Source of the DNA: Pleodorina starrii | Taxonomy: Eukaryota > Chlorophyta > Chlorophyceae > Chlamydomonadales > Volvocaceae | Assembly: GCA_030267565.1 (NCBI GenBank) | Contig: BRXU01000047.1 | Location: 62,001-126,000, forward strand | Direction of reading: 5' to 3' | Length of the DNA stretch: 64,000 nt | In this document: positions 46,961 through 59,400 of the stretch, in pieces | Position numbering within the stretch: position 1 is the stretch's first letter | Layout of the letters: each line of letters opens with the position of its first letter | Translations under genes and position numbers: made by a program | Notes under the pieces: model-generated | Seen by the model: the letters and a program-made list of their open reading frames with translations, nothing else | Databases searched by the model: none | What the model was told of the DNA's origin: nothing

Positions 46961-48330
46961 GGCGTCACCTCCTCGCCATCACCGGCACTGCCGTCGCCTC
47001 CTCGCCGTCACCTTCTCGCCGTCACCTGCACTGCCGTCAATTCCTCGCCGTCGCCTCCTCGCCGTCACCTGCACTGCCGTCACCTCCTCGCCGTCAACCT
47101 CCACGCCGTCACCTGCACTGCCGTCACCTCCTCGCCGTCGCCTCCTCGCCGTCACCTGCACTGCCGTCACCTCCTCGCCGTCACCTGCACTGCCGTCACC
47201 TCCTCGCCATCACCGGCACTGCCGTCGCCTCCTCGCCGTCACCTTCTCGCCGTCACCTGCACTGCCGTCAATTCCTCGCCGTCGCCTCCTCGCCGTCGCC
47301 TTCTCACCATCACCTGCACCTCCGTCACCTCCTCGCCGTCACCTCCTCGCCGTCACCTGCACTGCCGTCACCTCCTCGCCGTCACCTGCAATGGCGTCAC
47401 CTCCTCGCCATCACCGGCACTGCCGTCGCCTCCTCGCCGTCACCTTCTCGCCGTCACCTGCACTGCCGTCAATTCCTCGCCGTCGCCTCCTCGCCGTCAC
47501 CTGCACTGCCGTCACCTCCTCGCCGTCAACCTCCACTCCGTCACCTGCACTGCCGTCACCTCCTCGCCGTCAACCTCCTCGCCGTCACCTGCACTGCCTT
47601 CAACTCCTCGCCGTCGCCTCCTCGCCGTCAACCTCCTCGCCGTCACCTGCACTGCCGTCACCTCCTCGCCGTCCACCTCCACGCCGTCACCTGCACTGCC
47701 GTCACCTCCTCTCCGTCACCTGCACTGCCGTCACCTCCTCGCCGTCGCCTGCACTGCCGTCACCTCCTCGCCGTCACCTGCACTGCCGTCACCGCCTCGC
47801 CGTCACCTGCACTGCCGTCACCTCCTCGCCATCACCGGCACTGCCGTCGCCTCCTCGCCGTCACCTTCTCGCCGTCACCTGCACTGCCGTCAATTCCTCG
47901 CCGTCGCCTCCTCGCCGTCACCTGCACTGCCGTCACCTCCTCGCCGTCAACCTCCTCGCCGTAACCTGCACTGCCGTCACCTGCACTGCCGTCACCTCCT
48001 CGCCGTCAACCTCCTCGCCGTCACCTGCACTGCCTTCAACTCCTCACCGTCGCCTCCTCGCCGTAAACCTCCTCGCCGTCACCTGCACTGCCGTCACCTC
48101 CTCGCCGTCAACCTCCTCGCCGTCACCTGCACTGCCATCAACTCCTCGCCGTCGCCTCCTCGCCGTCAACCTCCTCGCCGTCACCTGCACTGCCGTCACC
48201 TCCTCGCCGTCAACCTCCACGCCGTCACCTGCACTGCCGTCACCTCCTCGCCGTCAACCTCCTCGCCGTCACCTGCACTGCCGTCACCGCCTCGCCGTCG
48301 CCTCCTCGCCGTCGCCTTCTCACCGTCATC
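46961..48330 (+). repeat. C-rich 14/15-bp minisatellite (array A)
   Basis: About 1.37 kb built from two interchangeable units, GCCGTCACCTCCTC (14 bp) and GCCGTCACCTGCACT (15 bp), with variants (GTCGCC, GTCAACC, CCATCACCGGC). The plus strand is very poor in A and G, and stops are absent in several frames, so it yields plus-strand ORFs of 360-590 codons with no meaning as genes. Alternation of 14- and 15-bp units shifts frame constantly, which argues against coding. Confidence 0.9.
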
Positions 48331-49049
48331 TGCGGGACAGGCGAGTGATGGCGAGTGGTGGTGAGCGGTGATGAGCGGTGGAGAGCGGTGCGAGGCAGGC
48401 TTGTGATGGCGAGTGGTGGCGTGCGGTGAAGAGCGGTGGAGAGCGGTGCGGGACAGGCGAGTGATGGCGAGTGGTGGTGAGCGGTGATGAGCGGTGGAGA
48501 GCGGTGCGGGGCAGGCGTGTGATGGCGAGTGGTGGCGTGCGGTGAAGAGCGGTGAAGAGCGGTGCGGGGCAGGCGTGTGATGGCGAGTGGTGGCGTGTGG
48601 TGGAGAGCGGTGGAGAGCGGTGCGGGACAGGCGAGTGATGGCGAGTGGTGGTGAGCGGTGATGAGCGGTGGAGGGCGGTGCGGGGCAGGCGTGTGATGGC
48701 GAGTGGTGGTGAGCGGTGGAGAACGGTGGAGAGCGGTGCGGGGCAGGCGTGTGGTGGCGAGTGGTGGCGTGTGGTGAAGAGCGGTGGAGAGCGGTGCGGG
48801 ACAGGCGAGTGATGGCGAGTGGTGGTGAGCGGTGGTGAACGGTGGAGAGCGGTGCGGGGCAGGCGAGTGATGGCGAGTGGTGGCGTGTGGTGGAGAGCGG
48901 TGGAGAGCGGTGCGGGACAGGCGAGTGATGGCGAGTGGTGGTGAGCGGTGGTGAACGGTGGAGAGCGGTGCGGGGCAGGCGAGTGATGGCGAGTGGTGGC
49001 GTGTGGTGGAGAGCGGTGGAGAGCGGTGCGGGACAGGCGAATGATGGCG

Positions 49050-50430
49050 AGTGGTGGTGAGCGGTGGTGAGCGGAGGGGAGCGGTGCGGGGCAGGCGAGT
49101 GATGGCGAGTGGTGGTGAGCGGTGATGAGCGGTGGAGAGCGGTGCGGGGCAGGCGTGTGATGACGAGTGGTGGCATGTTGGCGAGAGCGGTGGAGAGCGG
49201 TGCGGGACAGGCGAGTGATGGCGAGTGGTGGTGAGCGGTGATGAGCGGTGGAGAGCGGTGCGGGGCAGGCGTGTGATGGCGAGTGGTGGCGTGCGGTGAA
49301 GAGCGGTGCGGGGCAGGCGTGTGATGGCGAGTGGTGGCGTGTGGTGGAGAGCGGTGGAGAGCGGTGCGGGACAGGCGAGTGATGGCGAGTGGTGGTGAGC
49401 GGTGGTGAGCGGTGGAGAGCTGTGCGGGGCAGGCGAGTGATGGCGAGTGGTAGTGAGCGTTGGGGAGCGTTGGGGAGCGGTGGTGAGCGAAGGGGAGCGG
49501 TGCGGGACAGGCGAGTGATGGCGAGTGGTGGTGAGCGGTGGAGAGCGGTGCGGGGCAGGCGAGTGGTAGTGAGCGGTGGTGAGCGGTAGAGAGCGGTGCG
49601 GGGCAGGCGAGTGTTGGCGAGTGGTGGCGTGCGCTGAAGAGCGGTGGAGAGCGGTGCGGGACAGGCGAGTGATGGCGAGTGGTGGTGAGCGGTGATGAGC
49701 GGTGGAGAGCGGTGCGGGGCAGGCGTGTGGTGGCGAGTGGTGGCGTGTGGTGAAGAGCGGTGGAGAGCGGTGCGGGACAGGCGAGTGATGGCGAGTGGTG
49801 GTGAGCGGTGGTGAACGGTGGAGAGCGGTGCGGGGCAGGCAAGTGATGGCGAGTGGTGGCGTGTGGTGGAGAGCGGTGGAGAGCGGTGCGGGACAGGCGA
49901 GTGATGGCGAGTGATGGTGAGCGGTGGTGAACGGTGGAGAGCGGTGCGGGGCAGGCGAGTGATGGCGAGTGGTGGCATGTTGGCGAGAGCGGTGGAGAGC
50001 GGTGCGGGACAGGCGAATGATGGCGAGTGATGGCGAGTGGTGGTGAGCGGTGGAGAGCGGTGCGGGGCAGGCGAGTGGTAGTGAGCGGTGGTGAGCGGTG
50101 GAGAGCGGTGCGGGGCAGGCGTGTGATGGCGAGTGGTGGCGTGTGGTGGAGAGCGGTGGAGAGCGGTGCGGGACAGGCGAGTGATGGCGAGTGGTGGTGA
50201 GCGGTGGTGAGCGGTGGAGACGGTGCGGGGCAGGGGAGTGATGGCGAGTGGTAGTGAGCGTTGCTGAGCGTTGGGGAGCGGTGGTGAGCGAAGGGGAGCG
50301 GTGCGGGACAGGCGAGTGATGGCGAGTGGTGGTGAGCGGTGGTGAGCGCTGGAGAGCGGTGCGGGGCGGGCGTGTGATGGCCAGTGGTGGCGTGTGGTGG
50401 AGAGCGGTGGAGAGCGGTGCGGGTCAGGCG
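49050..50430 (+). repeat. Higher-order repeat, copy 1 (second copy 2397 bp downstream)
   Basis: Rare unit variants recur in the same order at 51447-52827 with a constant offset of 2397 bp: the GACGAGTGGTGGCATGTTGG variant, the doubled GAGCGTTGGG variant, GCGTGCGCTGAAG, and GAGCGTTGCTGAGCG. Single-base differences exist (for example GGTAGAGAG at 49586). Confidence 0.8.
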
Positions 50431-53400
50431 AGTGATGGCGAGTGGTGGTGAGCGGTGGTGAGCGGTGGAGAGCGATGCGGGGCAGGCGAGTGATGGCGAG
50501 TGGTAGTGAGCGTTGGGGAGCGTTGGGGAGCGGTGGTGAGCGGAGGGGAGCGGTGCGGGGCAGGCGAGTGATGGCGAGTGGTGGTGAGCGGTGGTGAGCG
50601 GTGGAGTGCGGTGCGGGACAGGCGAGTGATGGCGAGTGGTAGTGAGCGGTGGTGAGCGGTGGAGAGCGGTGCGGGGCAGGCGAGTGATGGCGAGTGGTGG
50701 CGTGTGGTGAAGAGCGGTGGAGAGCGATGCGGGACAGGCGAGTGATGGCGAGTGGTGGTGAGCGGTGATGAGCGGTGGAGAGCGGTGCGGGGCAGGCGAG
50801 TGATGGCGAGTGGTAGTGAGCGGTGGTGAGCGGTGGAGAGCGGTGCGGGGCAGGCGAGTGATGGCGAGTGGTGGCGTGTGGTGAAGAGCGGTGGAGAGCG
50901 GTGCGGGACAGGCGAGTGATGGCGAGTGGTGGTGAGCGGTGATGAGCGGTGGAGAGCGGTGCGGGGCAGGCGAGTGATGGCGAGTGGTGGTGAGCGGTGA
51001 TGAGCGGTGGAGAGCGGTGCGGGGCAGGCGTGTGATGGCGAGTGGTGGCGTGTGGTGGAGAGCGGTGGAGAGCGGTGCGGGACAGGCGAGTGATGGCGAG
51101 TGGTAGTGAGCGGTGGTGAGCGGTGGAGAGCGGTGCGGGACAGGCGAGTGATGGCGAGAAGTGGCGTGTGGTGAAGAGCGGTGGAGAGCGATGCGGAACA
51201 GGCGAGTGATGGCGAGTGGTGGTGAGCGATGATGAGCGGTGGAGAGCGGTGCGGGGCAGGCGAGTGATGGCGAGTGGTAGTGAGCGGTGGTGAGCGGTGG
51301 AGAGCGGTGCGGGGCAGGCGAGTGATGGCGAGTGGTGGCGTGTGGTGAAGAGCGGTGGAGAGCGGTGCGGGACAGGCGAGTGATGGCGAGTGGTGGTGAG
51401 CGGTGATGAGCGGTGGAGAGCGGTGCGGGGCAGGCGAGTGATGGCGAGTGGTGGTGAGCGGTGGAGAGCGGAGGGGAGCGGTGCGGGGCAGGCGAGTGAT
51501 GGCGAGTGGTGGTGAGCGGTGATGAGCGGTGGAGAGCGGTGCGGGGCAGGCGTGTGATGACGAGTGGTGGCATGTTGGCGAGAGCGGTGGAGAGCGGTGC
51601 GGGACAGGCGAGTGATGGCGAGTGGTGGTGAGCGGTGATGAGCGGTGGAGAGCGGTGCGGGGCAGGCGTGTGATGGCGAGTGGTGGCGTGCGGTGAAGAG
51701 CGGTGCGGGGCAGGCGTGTGATGGCGAGTGGTGGCGTGTGGTGGAGAGCGGTGGAGAGCGGTGCGGGACAGGCGAGTGATGGCGAGTGGTGGTGAGCGGT
51801 GGTGAGCGGTGGAGAGCGGTGCGGGGCAGGCGAGTGATGGCGAGTGGTAGTGAGCGTTGGGGAGCGTTGGGGAGCGGTGGTGAGCGAAGGGGAGCGGTGC
51901 GGGACAGGCGAGTGATGGCGAGTGGTGGTGAGCGGTGGAGAGCGGTGCGGGGCAGGCGAGTGGTAGTGAGCGGTGGTGAGCGGTGGAGAGCGGTGCGGGG
52001 CAGGCGAGTGTTGGCGAGTGGTGGCGTGCGCTGAAGAGCGGTGGAGAGCGGTGCGGGGCAGGCGTGTGATGGCGAGTGGTGGTGAGCGGTGATGAGCGGT
52101 GGAGAGCGGTGCGGGGCAGGCGTGTGGTGGCGAGTGGTGGCGTGTGGTGAAGAGCGGTGGAGAGCGGTGCGGGACAGGCGAGTGATGGCGAGTGGTGGTG
52201 AGCGGTGGTGAACGGTGGAGAGCGGTGCGGGGCAGGCAAGTGATGGCGAGTGGTGGCGTGTGGTGGAGAGCGGTGGAGAGCGGTGCGGGACAGGCGAGTG
52301 ATGGCGAGTGATGGTGAGCGGTGGTGAACGGTGGAGAGCGGTGCGGGGCAGGCGAGTGATGGCGAGTGGTGGCATGTTGGCGAGAGCGGTGGAGAGCGGT
52401 GCGGGACAGGCGAATGATGGCGAGTGATGGCGAGTGGTGGTGAGCGGTGGAGAGCGGTGCGGGGCAGGCGAGTGGTAGTGAGCGGTGGTGAGCGGTGGAG
52501 AGCGGTGCGGGGCAGGCGTGTGACGGCGAGTGGTGGCGTGTGGTGGAGAGCGGTGGAGAGCGGTGCGGGACAGGCGAGTGATGGCGAGTGGTGGTGAGCG
52601 GTGGTGAGCGGTGGAGACGGTGCGGGGCAGGCGAGTGATGGCGAGTGGTAGTGAGCGTTGCTGAGCGTTGGGGAGCGGTGGTGAGCGAAGGGGAGCGGTG
52701 CGGGACAGGCGAGTGATGGCGAGTGGTGGTGAGCGGTGGTGAGCGCTGGAGAGCGGTGCGGGGCAGGCGTGTGATGGCCAGTGGTGGCGTGTGGTGGAGA
52801 GCGGTGGAGAGCGGTGCGGGTCAGGCGAGTGATGGCGAGTGGTAGTGAGCGGTGGTGAGCGGTGGAGAGCGGTGCGGGGCAGGCGAGTGATGGCGAGTGG
52901 TGGCGTGTGGTGAAGAGCGGTGGAGAGCGGTGCGGGACAGGCGAGTGATGGCGAGTGGTGGTGAGCGGTGATGAGCGGTGGAGAGCGGTGCGGGGCAGGC
53001 GAGTGATGGCGAGTGGTGGCGTGTGGTGAAGAGCGGTGGAGAGCGATGCGGGACAGGCGAGTGATGGCGAGTGGTGGCGTGTGGTGAAGAGCGGTGGAGA
53101 GCGATGCGGGGCAGGCGAGTGATGGCGAGTGGTAGTGAGCGGTGGTGAGCGGTGGAGAGCGGTGCGGGACAGGCGAGTGATGGCGAGAAGTGGCGTGTGG
53201 TGAAGAGCGGTGGAGAGCGATGCGGAACAGGCGAGTGATGGCGAGTGGTGGTGAGCGATGATGAGCGGTGGAGAGCGGTGCGGGGCAGGCGAGTGATGGC
53301 GAGTGGTAGTGAGCGGTGGTGAGCGGTGGAGAGCGGTGCGGGGCAGGCGAGTGATGGCGAGTGGTGGCGTGTGGTGAAGAGCGGTGGAGAGCGGTGCGGG

Positions 53401-56400
53401 ACAGGCGAGTGATGGCGAGTGGTGGTGAGCGGTGATGAGCGGTGGAGAGCGGTGCGGGGCAGGCGAGTGATGGCGAGTGGTGGTGAGCGGTGGAGAGCGG
53501 TGCGGGGCAGGCGAGTGATGGCGAGTGGTAGTGAGCGGTGGGGAGCGGTGGAGAGCGGTGCGGGGCAGGCGTGTGATGGCGAGTGGTGGCGTGTGGTGGA
53601 GAGCGGTGGAGAGCGGTGCGGGGCAGGCGAGTGGTGGCGAGTGGTGGCGTGTGGTGGAGAGCGGTGGAGAGCGGTGCGGGGCAGGCGAGTGATGGCGAGT
53701 GGTGGCGAGTGGTGGTGAGCGGTGGAGAGCGGTGCGGGGCAGGCGAGTGGTAGTGAGCGGTGGTGAGCGGTGGAGAGCGGTGCGGGGCAGGCGTGTGATG
53801 GCGAGTGGTGGCGAGTGGTGGAGAGCGGTGGAGAGCGGTGCGGGACAGGCGAGTGATGGCGAGTGGTAGTGAGCGGTGGTGAGCGGTGGAGAGCGGTGCG
53901 GGGCAGGCGTGTGATGGCGAGTGGTGGCGTGTGGTGGAGAGCGGTGGAGAGCGGTGCGGGACAGGCGAGTGATGGCGAGTGGTGGTGAGCGGTGGTGAGC
54001 GGTGGAGAGCGGTGCGGGGCAGGCGAGTGATGGCGAGTGGTAGTGAGCGTTGCTGAGCGTTGGGGAGCGGTGGTGAGCGAAGGGGAGCGGTGCGGGACAG
54101 GCGAGTGATGGCGAGTGGTGGTGAGCGGTGATGAGCGCTGGAGAGCGGTGCGGGGCAGGCGTGTGATGGCCAGTGGTGGCGTGTGGTGGAGAGCGGTGGA
54201 GAGCGGTGCGGGTCAGGCGAGTGATGGCGAGTGGTGGTGAGCGGTGGTGAGCGGTGGAGAGCGATGCGGGGCAGGCGAGTGATGGCGAGTGGTTGTGAGC
54301 GTTGGGGAGCGTTGGGGAGCGGTGGAGAGCGATGCGGGACAGGCGAGTGATGGCGAGTGGTGGTGAGCGATGATGAGCGGTGGAGAGCGGTGCGGGGCAG
54401 GCGAGTGATGGCGAGTGGTAGTGAGCGGTGGTGAGCGGTGGAGAGCGGTGCGGGGCAGGCGAGTGATGGCGAGTGGTGGCGTGTGGTGAAGAGCGGTGGA
54501 GAGCGGTGCGGGACAGGCGAGTGATGGCGAGTGGTGGTGAGCGGTGATGAGCGGTGGAGAGCGGTGCGGGGCAGGCGAGTGATGGCGAGTGGTGGTGAGC
54601 GGTGGAGAGCGGTGCGGGGCAGGCGAGTGATGGCGAGTGGTAGTGAGCGGTGGGGAGCGGTGGAGAGCGGTGCGGGGCAGGCGTGTGATGGCGAGTGGTG
54701 GCGTGTGGTGGAGAGCGGTGGAAAGCGGTGCGGGGCAGGCGAGTGGTGGCGAGTGGTGGCGTGTGGTGGAGAGCGGTGGAGAGCGGTGCGGGGCAGGCGA
54801 GTGATGGCGAGTGGTGGCGAGTGGTGGTGAGCGGTGGAGAGCGGTGCGGGGCAGGCGAGTGGTAGTGAGCGGTGGTGAGCGGTGGAGAGCGGTGCGGGGC
54901 AGGCGTGTGATGGCGAGTGGTGGCGTGTGGTGGAGAGCGGTGGAGAGCGGTGCGGGACAGGCGAGTGATGGCGAGTGGTAGTGAGCGGTGGTGAGCGGTG
55001 GAGAGCGGTGCGGGGCAGGCGTGTGATGGCGAGTGGTGGCGTGTGGTGGAGAGCGGTGGAGAGCGGTGCGGGACAGGCGAGTGATGGCGAGTGGTGGTGA
55101 GCGGTGGTGAGCGGTGGAGAGCGGTGCGGGGCAGGCGAGTGATGGCGAGTGGTAGTGAGCGTTGCTGAGCGTTGGGGAGCGGTGGTGAGCGACGGGGAGC
55201 GGTGCGGGACAGGCGAGTGATGGCGAGTGGTGGTGAGCGGTGATGAGCGCTGGAGAGCGGTGCGGGGCAGGCGTGTGATGGCCAGTGGTGGCGTGTGGTG
55301 GAGAGCGGTGGAGAGCGGTGCGGGTCAGGCGAGTGATGGCGAGTGGTGGTGAGCGGTGGTGAGCGGTGGAGAGCGATGCGGGGCAGGCGAGTGATGGCGA
55401 GTGGTAGTGAGCGTTGGGGAGCGTTGGGGAGCGGTGGTGAGCGGTGGAGAGCGATGCGGGACAGGCGAGTGATGGCGAGTGGTGGTGAGCGATGATGAGC
55501 GGTGGAGAGCGGTGCGGGGCAGGCGAGTGATGGCGAGTGGTAGTGAGCGGTGGTGAGCGGTGGAGAGCGGTGCGGGGCAGGCGAGTGATGGCGAGTGGTG
55601 GCGTGTGGTGAAGAGCGGTGGAGAGCGGTGCGGGACAGGCGAGTGATGGCGAGTGGTGGTGAGCGGTGATGAGCGGTGGAGAGCGGTGCGGGGCAGGCGA
55701 GTGATGGCGAGTGGTGGTGAGCGGTGGAGAGCGGTGCGGGGCAGGCGAGTGATGGCGAGTGGTAGTGAGCGGTGGTGAGCGGTGGAGAGCGGTGCGGGGC
55801 AGGCGTGTGATGGCGAGTGGTGGCGTGTGGTGGAGAGCGGTGGAGAGCGGTGCGGGACAGGCGAGTGATGGCGAGTGGTGGTGAGCGGTGGTGAGCGGTG
55901 GAGAGCGGTGCGGGGCAGGCGAGTGATGGCGAGTGGTAGTGAGCGTTGCTGAGCGTTGGGGAGCGGTGATGAGCGAAGGGGAGCGGTGCGGGACAGGCGA
56001 GTGATGGCGAGTGGTGGTGAGCGGTGATGAGCGCTGGAGAGCGGTGCGGGGCAGGCGTGTGATGGCCAGTGGTGGCGTGTGGTGGAGAGCGGTGGAGAGC
56101 GGTGCGGGTCAGGCGAGTGATGGCGAGTGGTGGTGAGCGGTGGTGAGCGGTGGAGAGCGATGCGGGGCAGGCGAGTGATGGCGAGTGGTAGTGAGCGTTG
56201 GGGAGCGTTGGGGAGCGGTGGTGAGCGGAGGGGAGCGGTGCGGGGCAGGCGAGTGATGGCGAGTGGTGGTGAGCGGTGGTGAGCGGTGGAGTGCGGAGCG
56301 GGACAGGCGAGTGATGGCGAGTGGTAGTGAGCGGTGGTGAGCGGTGGAGAGCGGTGCGGGGCAGGCGAGTGATGGCGAGTGGTGGCGTGTGGTGAAGAGC

Positions 56401-59400
56401 GGTGGAGAGCGATGCGGGACAGGCGAGTGATGGCGAGTGGTGGTGAGCGGTGATGAGCGGTGGAGAGCGGTGCGGGGCAGGCGAGTGATGGCGAGTGGTA
56501 GTGAGCGGTGGTGAGCGGTGGAGAGCGGTGCGGGACAGGCGAGTGATGGCGAGTGGTGGCGTGTGGTGAAGAGCGGTGGAGAGCGATGCGGGGCAGGCGA
56601 GTGATGGCGAGTGGTAGTGAGCGGTGGTGAGCGGTGGAGAGCGGTGCGGGACAGGCGAGTGATGGCGAGAAGTGGCGTGTGGTGAAGAGCGGTGGAGAGC
56701 GATGCGGGACAGGCGAGTGATGGCGAGTGGTGGTGAGCGATGATGAGCGGTGGAGAGCGGTGCGGGGCAGGCGAGTGATGGCGAGTGGTAGTGAGCGGTG
56801 GTGAGCGGTGGAGAGCGGTGCGGGGCAGGCGAGTGATGGCGAGTGGTGGCGTGTGGTGAAGAGCGGTGGAGAACGGTGCGGGGCAGGCGAGTGATGGCGA
56901 GTGGTAGTGAGCGGTGGGGAGCGGTGGAGAGCGGTGCGGGGCAGGCGTGTGATGGCGAGTGGTGGTGAGCGGTGGAGAGCGGTGCGGGGCAGGCGAGTGA
57001 TGGCGAGTGGTAGTGAGCGGTGGGGAGCGGTGGAGAGCGGTGCGGGGCAGGCGTGTGATGGCGAGTGGTGGCGTGTGGTGGAGAGCGGTGGAGAGCGGTG
57101 CGGGGCAGGCGAGTGGTGGCGAGTGGTGGCGTGTGGTGCAGAGCGGTGGAGAGCGGTGCGGGGCAGGCGAGTGATGGCGAGTGGTGGCGAGTGGTGGTGA
57201 GCGGTGGAGAGCGGTGCGGGGCAGGCGAGTGGTAGTGAGCGGTGGAGAGCGGTGCGGGGCAGGCGTGTGATGGCGAGTGGTGGCGTGTGGTGGAGAGCGG
57301 TGGAGAGCGGTGCGGGACAGGCGAGTGATGGCGAGTGGTAGTGAGCGGTGGTGAGCGGTGGAGAGCGGTGCGGGGCAGGCGTGTGATGGCGAGTGGTGGC
57401 GCGTGGTGGAGAGCGGTGGAGAGCGGTGCGGGACAGGCGAGTGATGGCGAGTGGTGGTGAGCGGTGGTGAGCGGTGGAGAGCGGTGCGGGGCAGGCGAGT
57501 GATGGCGAGTGGTAGTGAGCGTTGCTGAGCGTTGGGGAGCGGTGGTGAGCGAAGGGGAGCGGTGCGGGACAGGCGAGTGATGGCGAGTGGTGGTGAGCGG
57601 TGATGAGCGCTGGAGAGCGGTGCGGGGCAGGCGTGTGATGGCCAGTGGTGGCGTGTGGTGGAGAGCGGTAGAGAGCGGTGCGGGTCAGGCGAGTGATGGC
57701 GAGTGGTGGTGAGCGGTGGTGAGCGGTGGAGAGCGATGCGGGGCAGGCGAGTGATGGCGAGTGGTAGTGAGCGTTGGGGAGCGTTGGGGAGCGGTGGTGA
57801 GCGGAGGGGAGCGGTGCGGGGCAGGCGAGTGATGGCGAGTGGTGGTGAGCGGTGGTGAGCGGTGGAGTGCGGTGCGGGACAGGCGAGTGATGGCGAGTGG
57901 TAGTGAGCGGTGGTGAGCGGTGGAGAGCGGTGCGGGGCAGGCGAGTGATGGCGATTGGTAGTGAGCGGTGGTGAGCGGTGGAGAGCGGTGCGGGACAGGC
58001 GAGTGATGGCGAGTGGTGGCGTGTGGTGAAGAGCGGTGGAGAGCGATGCGGGGCAGGCGAGTGATGGCGAGTGGTAGTGAGCGGTGGTGAGCGGTGGAGA
58101 GCGGTGCGGGACAGGCGAGTGATGGCGAGAAGTGGCGTGTGGTGAAGAGCGGTGGAGAGCGATGCGGGACAGGCGAGTGATGGCGAGTGGTGGTGAGCGA
58201 TGATGAGCGGTGGAGAGCGGTGCGGGGCAGGCGAGTGATGGCGAGTGGTAGTGAGCGGTGGTGAGCGGTGGAGAGCGGTGCGGGGCAGGCGAGTGATGGC
58301 GAGTGGTGGCGTGTGGTGAAGAGCGGTGGAGAGCGGTGCGGGACAGGCGAGTGATGGCGAGTGGTGGTGAGCGGTGATGAGCGGTGGAGAGCGGTGCGGG
58401 GCAGGCGTGTGATGGCGAGTGGTGGTGAGCGGTGGAGAGCGGTGCGGGGCAGGCGAGTGATGGCGAGTGGTAGTGAGCGGTGGGGAGCGGTGGAGAGCGG
58501 TGCGGGGCAGGCGTGTGATGGCGAGTGGTGGCGTGTGGTGGAGAGCGGTGGAGAGCGGTGCGGGGCAGGCGAGTGATGGCGATTGGTGGCGTGTGGTGGA
58601 GAGCGGTGGAGAGCGGTGCGGGGCAGGCGAGTGATGGCGAGTGGTAGTGAGCGGTGATGAGCGGTGGAGAGCGGTGCGGGGCAGGCGTGTGATGGCGAGT
58701 GGTGGCGTGTGGTGGAGAGCGGTGGAGAGCGGTGCGGGACAGGCGAGTGATGGCGAGTGGTGGTGAGCGGTGATGAGCGGTGGAGGGCGGTGCGGGGCAG
58801 GCGTGTGATGGCGAGTGGTGGTGAGCGGTGGAGAGCTGTGGAGAGCGGTGCGGGGCAGGCGAGTGGTAGTGAGCGGTGGTGAGCGGTGGAGAGCGGTGCG
58901 GGGCAGGCGTGTGATGGCGAGTGGTGGCGTGCGGTGGAGAGCGGTGGAGAGCGGTGCGGGACAGGCGAGTGATGGCGAGTGGTGGTGAGCGGTGGTGAGC
59001 GGTGGAGAGCGGTGCGGGGCAGGCGAGTGATGGCGAGTGGTAGTGAGCGGTGGGGAGCGGTGGAGAGCGGTGCGGGGCAGGCGTGTGATGGCCAGTGGTG
59101 GCGTGTGGTGGAGAGCGGTGGAGAGCGGTGCGGGGCAGGCGAGTGATGGCGAGTGGTGGTGAGCGGTGGTGAGCGGTGGAGAGCGATGCGGGGCAGGCGA
59201 GTGATGGCGAGTGGTAGTGAGCGTTGGGGAGCGTTGGGGAGCGGTGGTGAGCGGAGGGGAGCGGTGCGGGGCAGGCGAGTGATGGCGAGTGGTGGTGAGC
59301 GGTGGTGAGCGGTGGAGTGCGGTGCGGGACAGGCGAGTGATGGCGAGTGGTAGTGAGCGGTGGTGAGCGGTGGAGAGCGGTGCGGGGCAGGCGAGTGATG

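Noticed and set aside
46602..48371. Plus-strand ORFs of 360-590 codons over the C-rich minisatellite
   Set aside because: Same artefact: 14/15-bp units lacking stops, with constant frame cycling.
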